From: Flavobacterium daejeonense DSM 17708
Lineage (GTDB): Bacteria; Bacteroidota; Bacteroidia; Flavobacteriales; Flavobacteriaceae
Direction: 5' to 3'
NCBI RefSeq assembly: GCF_000425425.1
Contig: NZ_AUDK01000006.1
Location: 1 to 64,000 of the forward strand
Length of the DNA: 64,000 nt
This document shows positions 53,287 to 62,830 of the stretch, piece by piece. How positions within the stretch are numbered: the first letter of the stretch is position 1; every line of letters starts with the position of its first letter. The notes below the pieces were generated by a model that was not told the DNA's origin, did no database searches, and saw nothing but the letters and a program-made list of their open reading frames with translations. Position numbers and translations under genes: made by a program.

Positions 53287-54840
53287 ATGATAACAGGCGA
53301 CTTAAAATCTCAAATTGACCGTATATGGAACGACTTCTGGACAGGAGGAATTTCCAACCCATTGACTGTAATCGAACAGTTTACTTACCTCATCTTCCTA
53401 AAACAATTGGACGACAAGCAAATTCTTATCGAGAAAGAAATTGCAATGCTTGGAGGAACTACCAAGAAAATGATTTATGCCGAAAGCCAAAAGGAATTGC
53501 GATGGAGTTATTTCAAAGACAAAGATCCAGAGGTGATGTTTGATTTGTTCAGAAAGCCACAACGCCATTTGAACGATTTAACAGCCTTTGATTTTATGAA
53601 AACCTTGGGGGCTGATGGCGGTAAGTTTACCGAATACATCAAAGGTGCTACCTTTATGATAGACACGCCTAAGTTGTTAGACAAAGTAGTACAACAAATT
53701 GACAAACTACCGTTGAGCAATCGCGATACTAAAGGCGATTTATACGAATACATGCTGGGCAAAATTGCCGAAGCGGGTACCAACGGGCAATTCCGTACAC
53801 CAAGACACATCATTCGCATGATGGTAGAACTAACCCAACCCAAAGCAGACGATACGATTTGTGACCCTTCATTAGGTACAGCAGGTTTCCTAGTAGCGGC
53901 TGGACAATACTTTCACGATAAACACGATAAGTTATTTTTAGACAAATCCTTCCGTGAGCATTACAATACCAACATGTTTAACGGTCTGGAAATTGACCCT
54001 TCGATGATGCGTATTGCTTCTATGAACTTGCAATTACATGGTATCGAATCCCCACAATTAGTGGGCGGTTCTGCGTTGGCGGAAAACAATACCATTAACG
54101 GAAAGTATTCGTTAGTACTAGCCAATCCACCTTTCAAAGGCGCATTAGATTATGATGAAGTAGAAAGTAGTTTGTTGCAAATTACCAAAACCAAAAAAAC
54201 GGAATTATTGTTCTTATCGCTGATTTTACGTATGTTAAAATTAGGAGGAAGAGCTGCCGTAATCGTACCTGATGGTGTATTGTTTGGAAGCTCAGGCGCA
54301 CACAAAAACATCCGTAAAGAATTGGTAGAAAATCAACAATTACAAGGTGTTATATCCTTACCTAGTGGGGTTTTTAAACCCTATGCCGGAGTAAGTACCG
54401 CTATCCTACTCTTTACCAAAACCAACTCAGGCGGTACCGATAAGGTTTGGTTTTACGATATGCAAACCGATGGGTTCAGTCTGGACGACAAACGCAACGC
54501 TCAAATTTCAGAAGAAGTTTTTGAGCAATGCTTTACTAACCCTGAAAGTGTATTAAAAGAGTTTAAAGGAAAATGTGACATCCCAAACATTTTGTTGGAT
54601 TGGAAAAGCATCAATGAAAAACGACCAGCCGACAACTTTGCTGACAGAACCCAAAAATCGTTCCTGATACCAAAAGCTGACATTGCAGCTAATGACTATG
54701 ATTTAAGCATCAATCGATACAAGGAAATCATTTATGACGAAGTAATTTATGAAAAACCACAAACGCTCATTGCAGATATCAAGGCAATCGACCAAAAACG
54801 CATGGAAGCGATGTTGGATTTAGAAAAAATGTTAGGATAG
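53287..54840 (+). CDS. hsdM: Type I restriction-modification methylase subunit HsdM
   Basis: 517 residues. The N-terminal helical HsdM domain begins LKSQIDRIWNDFWTGGISNP. The methylase core has SAM motif DPSLGTAGFLVAA and catalytic NPPFKG, then RAAVIVPDGVLFGSSGAHKNIRKEL, all as in type I M proteins. With HsdS it methylates adenine in a bipartite site, and with HsdR it forms the restriction complex. The gene starts 54 bases after the receiver-protein stop and may have its own promoter. Confidence 0.95.
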   Translation: MITGDLKSQIDRIWNDFWTGGISNPLTVIEQFTYLIFLKQLDDKQILIEKEIAMLGGTTKKMIYAESQKELRWSYFKDKDPEVMFDLFRKPQRHLNDLTAFDFMKTLGADGGKFTEYIKGATFMIDTPKLLDKVVQQIDKLPLSNRDTKGDLYEYMLGKIAEAGTNGQFRTPRHIIRMMVELTQPKADDTICDPSLGTAGFLVAAGQYFHDKHDKLFLDKSFREHYNTNMFNGLEIDPSMMRIASMNLQLHGIESPQLVGGSALAENNTINGKYSLVLANPPFKGALDYDEVESSLLQITKTKKTELLFLSLILRMLKLGGRAAVIVPDGVLFGSSGAHKNIRKELVENQQLQGVISLPSGVFKPYAGVSTAILLFTKTNSGGTDKVWFYDMQTDGFSLDDKRNAQISEEVFEQCFTNPESVLKEFKGKCDIPNILLDWKSINEKRPADNFADRTQKSFLIPKADIAANDYDLSINRYKEIIYDEVIYEKPQTLIADIKAIDQKRMEAMLDLEKMLG

Positions 54841-54850
54841 TGATGCGGAG

Positions 54851-55110
54851 TAAGAGGGATTCTCCACCCCGGGAAATAGCAGAGAAGAAGGGATTCGAAT
54901 CCAAGATAACCTCAGGGTTATGAATCCTGCGCCTCTGGTAGTACAATACTAGCGGTGACCGCGGCAGGGTTCGAAACAGAAACCCTAATTTTAGTTGGTG
55001 ATCTTGACAGTCACCCTGAGCTTGTCAATGGGCAAACCGCTAACCTTTGTAATCCCAGAAGGATTCGAAACTACGACCAACAATTCCGCTATAAACAGGA
55101 ATGCTCCAAG
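54851..55110 (-). other. Tandem tRNA-like (degenerate) segments between hsdM and hsdS
   Basis: Read on the minus strand, this 290-base gap is unlike its A/T-rich surroundings. It contains a string of tRNA-like pieces. Near 55060-55105 ATTCC and GGAAT form an anticodon-type stem around a loop with TTTATA, followed by a T-arm-like GTAGTTTCGAATCC. Near 54965-54990, AGGGTT pairs with AACCCT. Near 54890-54940 an anticodon-type arm CAGGATTCATAACCCTG (loop with CAT) is followed by GGATTCGAATCC. Near 54855-54870, CCCTCTTACTCCGC recalls a tRNA 3' end. No unit has matching acceptor arms, so functional tRNAs are unlikely. The hsdM and hsdS frames are untouched. Confidence 0.5.
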
Positions 55111-55173
55111 TCAAAGAAATTTTAATTAATCTTGAGTAGATTAACAAAAACGAATATACAAAATATAGAATTA

Positions 55174-56373
55174 ATGCAGAAAGTTAAACTAAATCAACTT
55201 TGTAATATGCAAAGTGGAGGGACTCCTTCAAGAGGCAAATCAGAATATTACAAAGGAACTATTCCTTGGTCAAAAATTAGTGATTTAGAGAAAAGTAATG
55301 ATGGCTACATTTATAAAACTGAAGAACATATATCTACCGAAGGCTTAAAATCAATAAATAATCGTTTTTTCAAAAAAGGCACACTTCTTTTAGCAATGTA
55401 TGGTTCTGTTGGTAAAACAGCAATTGCTAAAATTGATTTATCTACAAATCAAGCAATTCTAGGAATAAACATTCAAGATGAAACAAAATTGGATATTAGG
55501 TATCTTAGATTTTGGTTTACAACAATAAAAGAACAATTATTAAACAGAGCAGTTGGAGCGGCTTTGGCTAATATTTCATTAGGAATAGTAAAAGACTTAG
55601 AAATCCCCCTCCCTCCTCTCCCAACCCAACAAAAAATTGCCACCATCCTAGACAAAGCTGATGAACTGCGCCAATACAACAAAAAACTCATCGAGAAATA
55701 CGATGCGCTAACACAAAGCTTGTTTTTGGAGATGTTTGGCGATCCTGTGAAGAATGAGAAGGGTTGGGAGATTACTACATTTTCAAAAATTTTATCTAAA
55801 ATTGAAAGTGGTTGGAGTCCTGTATGCGAAAATAAGCCTAGAAATAACAATAATGAATGGGCAGTACTAAAACTTGGTTCAGTTTCTTACGGTACCTATA
55901 ATTCAAAAGAGAACAAAAAATATGAATTTGAAGTTCCAATTGCGAAGTTAGATTGCGAAGTTAAAAAAGGTGATTTATTATTTACTAGAAAAAACACCTA
56001 TCACATGGTGGGAACAACTGTGTTTGTATACGATACAGAACCTAGATTATTATTACCTGACACAGTATTTCGACTAATTTATCTAAAAGAAAAAGCAAAT
56101 CCTTTATTTTTATATTATCTTCTTAATCACAATAAATTTAGTGCTGAAATACAATCTTTAGCCTCTGGGACTTCTGGCTCAATGCCTAATATTTCAAAAG
56201 CTAAATTGCAATCAAAAGAAACTATTCTTCCTCCTGTTAACCTCCAAAACCAATTTGCAGAACGAGCACAATTAATAGAAACCCAAAAACAACAAGCCCA
56301 AGAAGCTTTGGTAAAAAGTGAAGCCTTGTTTCAGTCTTTGTTGCAACGGGCGTTTAAGGGAGAGTTGAATTAA
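55174..56373 (+). CDS. hsdS: Type I restriction-modification specificity subunit HsdS
   Basis: 399 residues from the ATG at 55174 (MQKVKLNQLCNMQSGGTPSR). A TTG 42 bases upstream is in frame but sits in the tRNA-like segment. Two target-recognition domains are seen (about 1-145 and 190-350), each followed by conserved helices: LPPLPTQQKIATILDKADEL and PPVNLQNQFAERAQLIE. It recognises a split DNA sequence. The two domains differ in base usage style: the second is more A/T-rich, as expected for shuffled TRDs. Confidence 0.92.
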   Translation: MQKVKLNQLCNMQSGGTPSRGKSEYYKGTIPWSKISDLEKSNDGYIYKTEEHISTEGLKSINNRFFKKGTLLLAMYGSVGKTAIAKIDLSTNQAILGINIQDETKLDIRYLRFWFTTIKEQLLNRAVGAALANISLGIVKDLEIPLPPLPTQQKIATILDKADELRQYNKKLIEKYDALTQSLFLEMFGDPVKNEKGWEITTFSKILSKIESGWSPVCENKPRNNNNEWAVLKLGSVSYGTYNSKENKKYEFEVPIAKLDCEVKKGDLLFTRKNTYHMVGTTVFVYDTEPRLLLPDTVFRLIYLKEKANPLFLYYLLNHNKFSAEIQSLASGTSGSMPNISKAKLQSKETILPPVNLQNQFAERAQLIETQKQQAQEALVKSEALFQSLLQRAFKGELN

Positions 56374-56415
56374 AAAAGCTGAACCAACAAAAATACTAAC
56401 CAACCATTATAATTT

Positions 56416-59400
56416 ATGAAAAATAAGATTATCAACTTTTTTAAAAGAATATTCGAATGGGTTAAATCATTTTTCAAAAAATTTTCTTTTAAAGTTTTAT
56501 TTCTAACTTTTTTAGATACAACAATTGCTTGGTTACAATCCATTCATTCCTCATTTTCTAATGACAAACTGGAAAATAACGCATACTCATCATTATCTCC
56601 TATTGATAATAGTGATGAAGACGGTAAATATTCAGAAGCATTACTTTGGGCCTTAAAAAACAGAAAAAAAGAAGATATTAAAAATATTGCCTTAACAGGA
56701 CCCTATGGCTCTGGAAAAAGTAGTATTCTTAAAACCTTTCAAAAAAATTATAATGGTTGCGATTTAAAATTTTTGAATATTTCTTTAGCTACTTTCAAGG
56801 AAGAGAAAAAAATCGATGACCAACCAGAAGAGAAAAAAGATAAAAATGAAAACAAATATAATGGCAAGAATGGTAATACGGCTGACTTATTACGTTTAAT
56901 AGAAATAAGTATTCTAGAACAAATTTTTTTTCACGAAAAGGACAGCAAGATTCCCGATTCCCAATTTAAAAAAATAAAAAGCTTTAGTAAAACAACATTG
57001 TTTTTAACTTCAATCGGATACTTACTTTTTATAGTTGCTATTTACAACTATTTTAATCCCTATTTTATTCAAAGCATTCTAAAGGATTTCCCAATAAACA
57101 ATTTTGTATGCGATATTATTCATTATACTAGCATCGTAATAATTATTATTGGAATCTATTTTATAATTCGAAAATCAATTCGACTTATAAGCGCTATTAC
57201 AATTAGTAAACTTAAAATTCAAAATGCTGAAATAAGTATTGGCGATAGTTTAAATAAGTCAATTCTTAACCATCACATTGATGAGTTGCTCTATTTTTTC
57301 TCAGTTTGCCCTTATAATGTAGTCATTATCGAAGATTTAGACCGTTTCGAAGAAACCGAAATATTCACCAAGTTAAGAGAACTTAACTTACTACTAAACA
57401 ACTCCAAAAAAACAAAGAAAAAAGATATTGTATTCATATACGCTGTAAGAGATAATATGTTTACAGACAAAGAACGTACCAAATTCTTTGATTTTATTAT
57501 TCCCGTAATACCTATAATCAACTCGTCTAATTCAAGTGAGATTTTATTAAGGAAAAGAAATAAATTCAATTTAGAACTTACTGATGCATTCATTGAAGAC
57601 ATCTCCTTCTTTATCGATGATATGCGGTTGCTTCATAATATCACTAACGAATTTCATTTGTATACTAAAAAGCTTAATCAAAATTTAATACCAAATAAAT
57701 TATTCGGGATAATCACGTATAAAAACATTTATCCAAATGATTTTATGAAGTTAAGTCAGAATGAAGGCGAACTCTACCATATATTCTCAGCCAAATCTGA
57801 TTACATAAAAGAAATTGTTACCAATACTGATCTCAAAATAGAAGACTATAAAGGACAGATTACTAATCTCGAAGAAATATTTTTTGACAATACAACGGAC
57901 TTACGCAAATTATACCTAGCACAAATAATTTCTCAATTACCTGGATTTATTTCTTTTGTAATCAATAGTGTTGCTGTTGACATTAGTTCTGCAATAACTA
58001 ATGAAAACTTTGAATACATAAAGTCTATTAATTTTTCATATAATCAAATGAGATATGATGCTTATGGTAGAGAGATTACCCAAATAAAACAGCCAAATTT
58101 CAAATTTGCAACAATTGAGAAATTAGTTCATCCTTCAAAATTATACTTAGAAAGAGAAAAGGAGATTACTGAAATTAAAAATGGTAAAATCAGTGCTTTA
58201 AAAAATAATGTACAGGAACTAGAACTTCAAAAACAAAAAGCGAGGAACTATAAATTATCAGAACTAATACTATCTAATCAATTATCTGAAATTCAGATTA
58301 GTGAAAATCTTAATAAAGATCTTATGTTGATTTTATTAAGAAATGGTTATATCGCCGAAGATTACACCGATTATATTTCGTTATTTCATGAAGAAAGTAT
58401 TACACGTACAGATTATCAGTTCCTGATAAATATAAAAAATAAAAACAGGCAACCATTTGAATACAAACTGTCAAAACTTGAAAAATTAACAGCTAGGATT
58501 AGTGCTTACGATTTTCAAACAGAATATACACTGAATTACGATTTATTGGATTATTTACTCTTAAATTCCGGTAATTATAATATACAAATAAATTCAGTTT
58601 TTACTAGGCTTAAAGACGAATCTAAAATTACATCCGATTTTATTAAAGGATATTATGAAATAACGCCAAATCTTGAAAAATTTATACAAAAACTGTGTGG
58701 TAAATGGCCTAATATTTGGGACTTTATAGCATCGAGTCCGGATTATTCAGATAAATTAAGAACACGTATTTTCAAAAGTATACTTGAATTTGCGGAATTG
58801 GATACTATTAAAAAAATTGCGCAGCAATCTTCTTTCAAAACAAAAATTTTATCCGATTCCTTATTTTTAAATAGCATTGAAAACACTAACAAACTCAAAA
58901 ATATCATAGAGCAATTGAACTTATCCTTTTCAAAAATTGACTTTGAAAACTCTAATGATGAAATGTTAACTTATATTTATCAAAATAATCTACACGATAT
59001 TGATATTCAACTAATAGCTCCAATAATTAAAACGTTTGGTGTATTTAATCAGATAGATTTCGACAACTCAAATTACTATGCAATAAAAAATTCTGAAGCC
59101 CAACGTTTAATACAACACATAGAGCTGAATTTTGAAAAATATATTGAAAATATTTATCTAAAAATTCCAACTAACTGTAATGAAAAGTTAGATTCATATA
59201 TTGAATTACTGAATCATCCAACATTAAAAATTCGCAATAAAGAATTGATTATTTCACAAGTTAACACCAAGATAAACAAACTCTCAAATATAACTGACGA
59301 TAATTTATATGAAATACTATTAGACAATAATAAAATAATTGCAACATGGGAGAATCTGTTATTCGCCTACAACAGCCAGGAACTTACCGAAAATGAAGAA

Positions 59401-60210
59401 GAAAAAGAAATTTTCAATTCCATCATAAACTTTATAAACATCCTTGATAACGCACAGCAACTTTCTAACACTAAAATTCCTAAAGAAACAGAAATATATA
59501 ATGGATTTTGGAAAAAAATACTCAATGCAAATGAAATAGATAATGATAGTTACGATTTAATTACAACAAGTGGTCATTGGTGGTACAGTGATTTGAAATT
59601 TGAAGAACTATCTCAAGAAAAAATAAAAACACTAATAAAAAACACATGTATTAAACCTACAAAAGAAAGTTATGATAAACTAAAAGAATACTTTGATGGT
59701 CTCAATATAACATTGTTTGAAAAACGTAAAACAGATTATTTCAAAATTCTCAATGAATTAACTTTCGACAGCAGAGATTTAAAATTAGTCCTACTTTCAA
59801 GGGCTTTAGAAAATCCTGAGAAATTAAAAATTATAAATACTTGCTCTATTGACACAATCAAAACTAATGCAAACTTACAGTTAATAGCTTCTATTTTATT
59901 AAATGATGCTTCTTTTACTGTAGATGATGAAATCATAAAATCTATACTCATTAACGGGAGTGTTCCAACTGATAACAGAATCAAAATTTTTATAAAATAT
60001 TCCTCTAAGTACGACAACGCATTTATAGATTCATTCCTTAAAAGTCTGGGAGGTGATTACGCTGATATTACAAATACAAGTTTAAAAGCAAAACTTGTAA
60101 AGTCAGAAGACCATAATAAATTATTATTTATAATTAAGCATAAAGGATATATATCTTCGTATTCAGAAAAAGAAAAACATTACATGGTAAATCATAAAAG
60201 AAAACAATAA
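56416..60210 (+). CDS. YobI/KAP-like P-loop ATPase, giant membrane-associated
   Basis: 1264 residues. The signature NIALTGPYGSGKSSIL holds Walker A (G95-S102), and NVVIIEDLDRFEETEIFTKLRELN holds Walker B (about residues 301-312). This is the YobI-like P-loop NTPase family, related to KAP ATPases. Two or three membrane segments lie between (about 190-255; LFLTSIGYLLFIVAIYN and IVIIIIGIYFIIRKS). The long C-terminal half is helical and unfamiliar. Such proteins occur in phage-defence loci. Located between hsdS and hsdR, it may guard the system or act as an extra effector. Very A/T-rich. Confidence 0.8.
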   Translation: MKNKIINFFKRIFEWVKSFFKKFSFKVLFLTFLDTTIAWLQSIHSSFSNDKLENNAYSSLSPIDNSDEDGKYSEALLWALKNRKKEDIKNIALTGPYGSGKSSILKTFQKNYNGCDLKFLNISLATFKEEKKIDDQPEEKKDKNENKYNGKNGNTADLLRLIEISILEQIFFHEKDSKIPDSQFKKIKSFSKTTLFLTSIGYLLFIVAIYNYFNPYFIQSILKDFPINNFVCDIIHYTSIVIIIIGIYFIIRKSIRLISAITISKLKIQNAEISIGDSLNKSILNHHIDELLYFFSVCPYNVVIIEDLDRFEETEIFTKLRELNLLLNNSKKTKKKDIVFIYAVRDNMFTDKERTKFFDFIIPVIPIINSSNSSEILLRKRNKFNLELTDAFIEDISFFIDDMRLLHNITNEFHLYTKKLNQNLIPNKLFGIITYKNIYPNDFMKLSQNEGELYHIFSAKSDYIKEIVTNTDLKIEDYKGQITNLEEIFFDNTTDLRKLYLAQIISQLPGFISFVINSVAVDISSAITNENFEYIKSINFSYNQMRYDAYGREITQIKQPNFKFATIEKLVHPSKLYLEREKEITEIKNGKISALKNNVQELELQKQKARNYKLSELILSNQLSEIQISENLNKDLMLILLRNGYIAEDYTDYISLFHEESITRTDYQFLINIKNKNRQPFEYKLSKLEKLTARISAYDFQTEYTLNYDLLDYLLLNSGNYNIQINSVFTRLKDESKITSDFIKGYYEITPNLEKFIQKLCGKWPNIWDFIASSPDYSDKLRTRIFKSILEFAELDTIKKIAQQSSFKTKILSDSLFLNSIENTNKLKNIIEQLNLSFSKIDFENSNDEMLTYIYQNNLHDIDIQLIAPIIKTFGVFNQIDFDNSNYYAIKNSEAQRLIQHIELNFEKYIENIYLKIPTNCNEKLDSYIELLNHPTLKIRNKELIISQVNTKINKLSNITDDNLYEILLDNNKIIATWENLLFAYNSQELTENEEEKEIFNSIINFINILDNAQQLSNTKIPKETEIYNGFWKKILNANEIDNDSYDLITTSGHWWYSDLKFEELSQEKIKTLIKNTCIKPTKESYDKLKEYFDGLNITLFEKRKTDYFKILNELTFDSRDLKLVLLSRALENPEKLKIINTCSIDTIKTNANLQLIASILLNDASFTVDDEIIKSILINGSVPTDNRIKIFIKYSSKYDNAFIDSFLKSLGGDYADITNTSLKAKLVKSEDHNKLLFIIKHKGYISSYSEKEKHYMVNHKRKQ

Positions 60211-60331
60211 TCATTGTATTTATAATTTTCATCAAAAAGCTAACGCATGGTAATCCTACAATGAAAGCTAAGTTTGATGAGTTTAGTTAGAGACAATTAA
60301 TTGAGACCACAATTTTAAGAATCCTAAAAAA

Positions 60332-61030
60332 ATGAAACTTGACTTTAATAACATTAACATTTTTAAATGGGCAGATTTAAATTATTTTGAATTTGAAAAT
60401 CAAATTGCATTTGATGCTCTCAAAAATTTAAATCTGAATCAAGAAAAATCGCTTAGTGAATCTAAAGTTGCACTTGATAAAAACATAGAGGATTTCCAAA
60501 AAAGCTTAGAATTACTTTCGAAGGAGGAGCAAGAATCTTATGTTAATCAAAAATATTATTGGGACGAAGTTATAATAAACGAACTTCAGTTAATCCAAAG
60601 ATATTCTTCCATTTTATCAATTTTTTCTTTTTATGAATCAAGACTAAAAATGATCTGTGAATTAATAGAAAGTGAATTTGAACTTAAAGTAAAAATAAAA
60701 AAGATTAATAATTACGGAAGTACTTTAAATAAATATTGGATTTATTTAAATGAAGTATTTGAAATTAAAAGTGATGACATAGAAAAATTGTTCACTGAAC
60801 TTGATGACTATAGAAATATAAGAAATGCTATTGCTCATCAAAATGGAATGACTAGAGAAAAAATAGTTTCACAAGAAGGTTTAATTTTAAACAAAATTGG
60901 AGATGAATTTCAAATTGAAATTAGTGAAATAATATTTATTAAAAATTTACTACAGAATATTGAAACTTTTATGAGCAAACTTTTGATAGAAATTGATAAA
61001 AGATATTATGAATTAAAAAGTGTAAGATAA
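60332..61030 (+). CDS. HEPN-like protein (RiboL-PSP/MAE-type)
   Basis: 232 residues, mostly helical. The motif RNAIAH (R164 to H169) is the Rx4-6H signature of HEPN RNases, preceded by the helical LDDYRNI stretch typical for the family. HEPN proteins cut RNA in many defence and toxin systems. The distance to the ATPase gene is about 120 bases. It could be the effector partner of the large ATPase; this is inferred from neighbours. Confidence 0.7.
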   Translation: MKLDFNNINIFKWADLNYFEFENQIAFDALKNLNLNQEKSLSESKVALDKNIEDFQKSLELLSKEEQESYVNQKYYWDEVIINELQLIQRYSSILSIFSFYESRLKMICELIESEFELKVKIKKINNYGSTLNKYWIYLNEVFEIKSDDIEKLFTELDDYRNIRNAIAHQNGMTREKIVSQEGLILNKIGDEFQIEISEIIFIKNLLQNIETFMSKLLIEIDKRYYELKSVR

Positions 61031-61244
61031 CATTGTCTTAAATATACTTCAATCAAGCGGGCTTTTAAACTTATTTGATATTGGTTTTGTATTTGCGAAG
61101 ATTTTTTAAATTTGAAAAATGGCTCAGTTTAGCCATAATTACTGTAGACTCAAACATTATTGATCAGAATTGAAGTAAAGTAGTTTTTTCCGTTTTGGAG
61201 ATGATTAATATGGATAAATAAAACTGTTATAAATGTATTTTCGT

Positions 61245-61278
61245 TTGTTTCGTTTATTTCATTTATTTTGTATATTTG
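61245..61278 (+). promoter_or_regulatory. Promoter of the antitoxin-toxin pair
   Basis: TTG at 61245-61247 and TATATTTG at 61271-61278, 23 bases apart, match the Bacteroidota consensus. The antitoxin start codon is 19 bases further on. The gap 61031-61297 otherwise shows no gene. Confidence 0.55.
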
Positions 61279-61297
61279 TAGTCTAATAAATTTAGTT

Positions 61298-61753
61298 ATG
61301 GAACTCATTGAAAACATAAAAAGGCCTACAAAAGTAGAACAGAAAGCAGCTATAAAATCTTATGCAGCTTTAGCGGCGGCTTTAACTCATATTAAAGAGG
61401 TAGAAACGGAAATAGAAATAGAAGAAACGCATGATAAAATTATTATTCCATCAAGAGCATTAATGCTTTTGGGGGATATTTTAAAAGCCATGAGTGAAGG
61501 AAAACCTATTTCTATTGTACCAATTGCAACTGAAGTAACTACACAAAAAGCAGCTGAAATACTAGGATGCTCACGTCCACACCTAGTGAAACTATTAGAG
61601 GAAGGTGAAATTGATTTTGTTAAAGTAGGCAAACACCGAAGAATATTGTTTGAAGATGTAATCAAATACAAACAAAAAATGAAAGAAGAGCAAAAGAAAC
61701 ATATTATTGAGATGATGAACCAAGATGAAGAATTAGGCTTATATGATTCATAG
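61298..61753 (+). CDS. Excisionase-type helix-turn-helix antitoxin
   Basis: 151 residues from the ATG at 61298; the upstream TTG extension covers promoter bases and was dropped. The N-terminal part is a helical region (MELIENIKRPTKVEQKAAIK), followed by an excisionase/MerR-like DNA-binding helix-turn-helix (TTQKAAEILGCSRPHLVKLLEEGEID, then VGKHRRILFEDVIKYKQKM). Antitoxins of this kind pair with PIN toxins and repress their own promoter. The stop codon overlaps the toxin start by 11 bases. Confidence 0.85.
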   Translation: MELIENIKRPTKVEQKAAIKSYAALAAALTHIKEVETEIEIEETHDKIIIPSRALMLLGDILKAMSEGKPISIVPIATEVTTQKAAEILGCSRPHLVKLLEEGEIDFVKVGKHRRILFEDVIKYKQKMKEEQKKHIIEMMNQDEELGLYDS

Positions 61754-62306
61754 TGTAAAATTCAAAGCCGTTTTAGATACGAATGTCATTTTCCCAATTG
61801 TCATTCGTGATTTGCTATTTTGGTTTGCGTATTATGAATTATACACGCCTAAATGGAGTACTACTATTTTTGAAGAATGGTATGAGGTGATGACCAGAAA
61901 GGGGTTGTCTCCTGAAGAAGCAAGCAAAAGAACCCAAAAAGCAAACCATGCTTTTCCGGATGCTTTAGTAAATAACTATGAGAAATTAATAGATTCACTA
62001 GAGCTGCCAGATATAAAAGACAGACATGTGCTTGCAGCTGCAATAAAATCAAATGCGAATGTTATTGTAACCAATAATCTCAAAGACTTTCCTGAGGAAT
62101 ATTTAAATTCATTTGGAGTAAAAGCAAAAAGTGCAGATGATTTCTTAACCGATATAATTGACCTAAACCCAGAAATTGCTATAAAAGCATTCAAAGAAAT
62201 GGTTTTAAATAGAAAAAATCCAAAAATGGACGAATTTGAAGTCTTAGAAAGTTTGCGGAAAGTAGGCTTAGATGATACTGCCAATTACATACACGCATTA
62301 TTATAA
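61743..62306 (+). CDS. PIN-domain toxin RNase
   Basis: 187 residues starting MIHSVKFKAVLDTNVIFP, with the first catalytic aspartate in LDTNV (D12). DIKDRHVLAAAI and NVIVTNNLKDFP hold the other acidic residues of the PIN fold. It should cut RNA when not bound by the upstream antitoxin. Overlap with the antitoxin gene means coupled translation. This toxin-antitoxin pair sits inside the restriction locus and could stabilise it. Confidence 0.85.
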   Translation: MIHSVKFKAVLDTNVIFPIVIRDLLFWFAYYELYTPKWSTTIFEEWYEVMTRKGLSPEEASKRTQKANHAFPDALVNNYEKLIDSLELPDIKDRHVLAAAIKSNANVIVTNNLKDFPEEYLNSFGVKAKSADDFLTDIIDLNPEIAIKAFKEMVLNRKNPKMDEFEVLESLRKVGLDDTANYIHALL

Positions 62307-62362
62307 AAAACTATACTAAGCAACTACCAAAGCTCAAATCAATCAGATTACACAAACTTTCA

Positions 62363-62797
62363 TTGGCAAATGAAGAGAAAACCACTGTTAAAAATGTAGT
62401 ACCTTTTACAAATTTAAACGAGCTTAGTCACTTTTTAAAAACCCTGAACGATCAAGCTAAAGCCAACAATATCAAACATTTATATTTTTATAACCAATGG
62501 AGCGACCAAGCTAACGACCAAGCTGGTGACCAAGCTACTCAAATTATAAAAAGAGAAATAAATGACAAAACAATAGTCGTTTTAGAAGGATTAAATGAAC
62601 CTAAAAAAAGAAAAGATATCTTAGATTATATAGGTTTAAAAAATCATTCTGATAACAGAGTAAAATATTTAGATCCATTGGTTAATTTAGGGTGGATAGA
62701 AATGACTATTCCCGAAAAGCCAACACACCAAGACCAAAAATACAGACGTAGCATTCAAGGAGAAATACTTTATAATTTGGTTTCTGGTATAAAATAA
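62363..62797 (+). CDS. Winged-helix protein with C-terminal Fic/AlbA-associated-type domain
   Basis: 144 residues. The start appears to be TTG (reading LANEEKTTVKNVVPF); no ATG is in frame nearby, and the frame is open upstream almost into the PIN gene. The repeated DQANDQAGDQAT stretch (about residues 48-60) and the winged helix LNEPKKRKDILDYIGLKNHS, then YLDPLVNLGWIEMTIPEKP, match the C-terminal tail found on Fic and AlbA_2 (RecG-like) proteins. Here it stands alone. DNA binding is probable; the role is unknown. Confidence 0.65.
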   Translation: MANEEKTTVKNVVPFTNLNELSHFLKTLNDQAKANNIKHLYFYNQWSDQANDQAGDQATQIIKREINDKTIVVLEGLNEPKKRKDILDYIGLKNHSDNRVKYLDPLVNLGWIEMTIPEKPTHQDQKYRRSIQGEILYNLVSGIK

Positions 62798-62830
62798 TAT
62801 AGTATTTTAGAGGCAAATATTACAGTCGTT

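Noticed and set aside
54841..55131. Functional tRNA genes on the minus strand
   Set aside because: T arms and anticodon arms can be seen but none has a matching acceptor stem or complete D arm, so they were described as degenerate tRNA-like segments.
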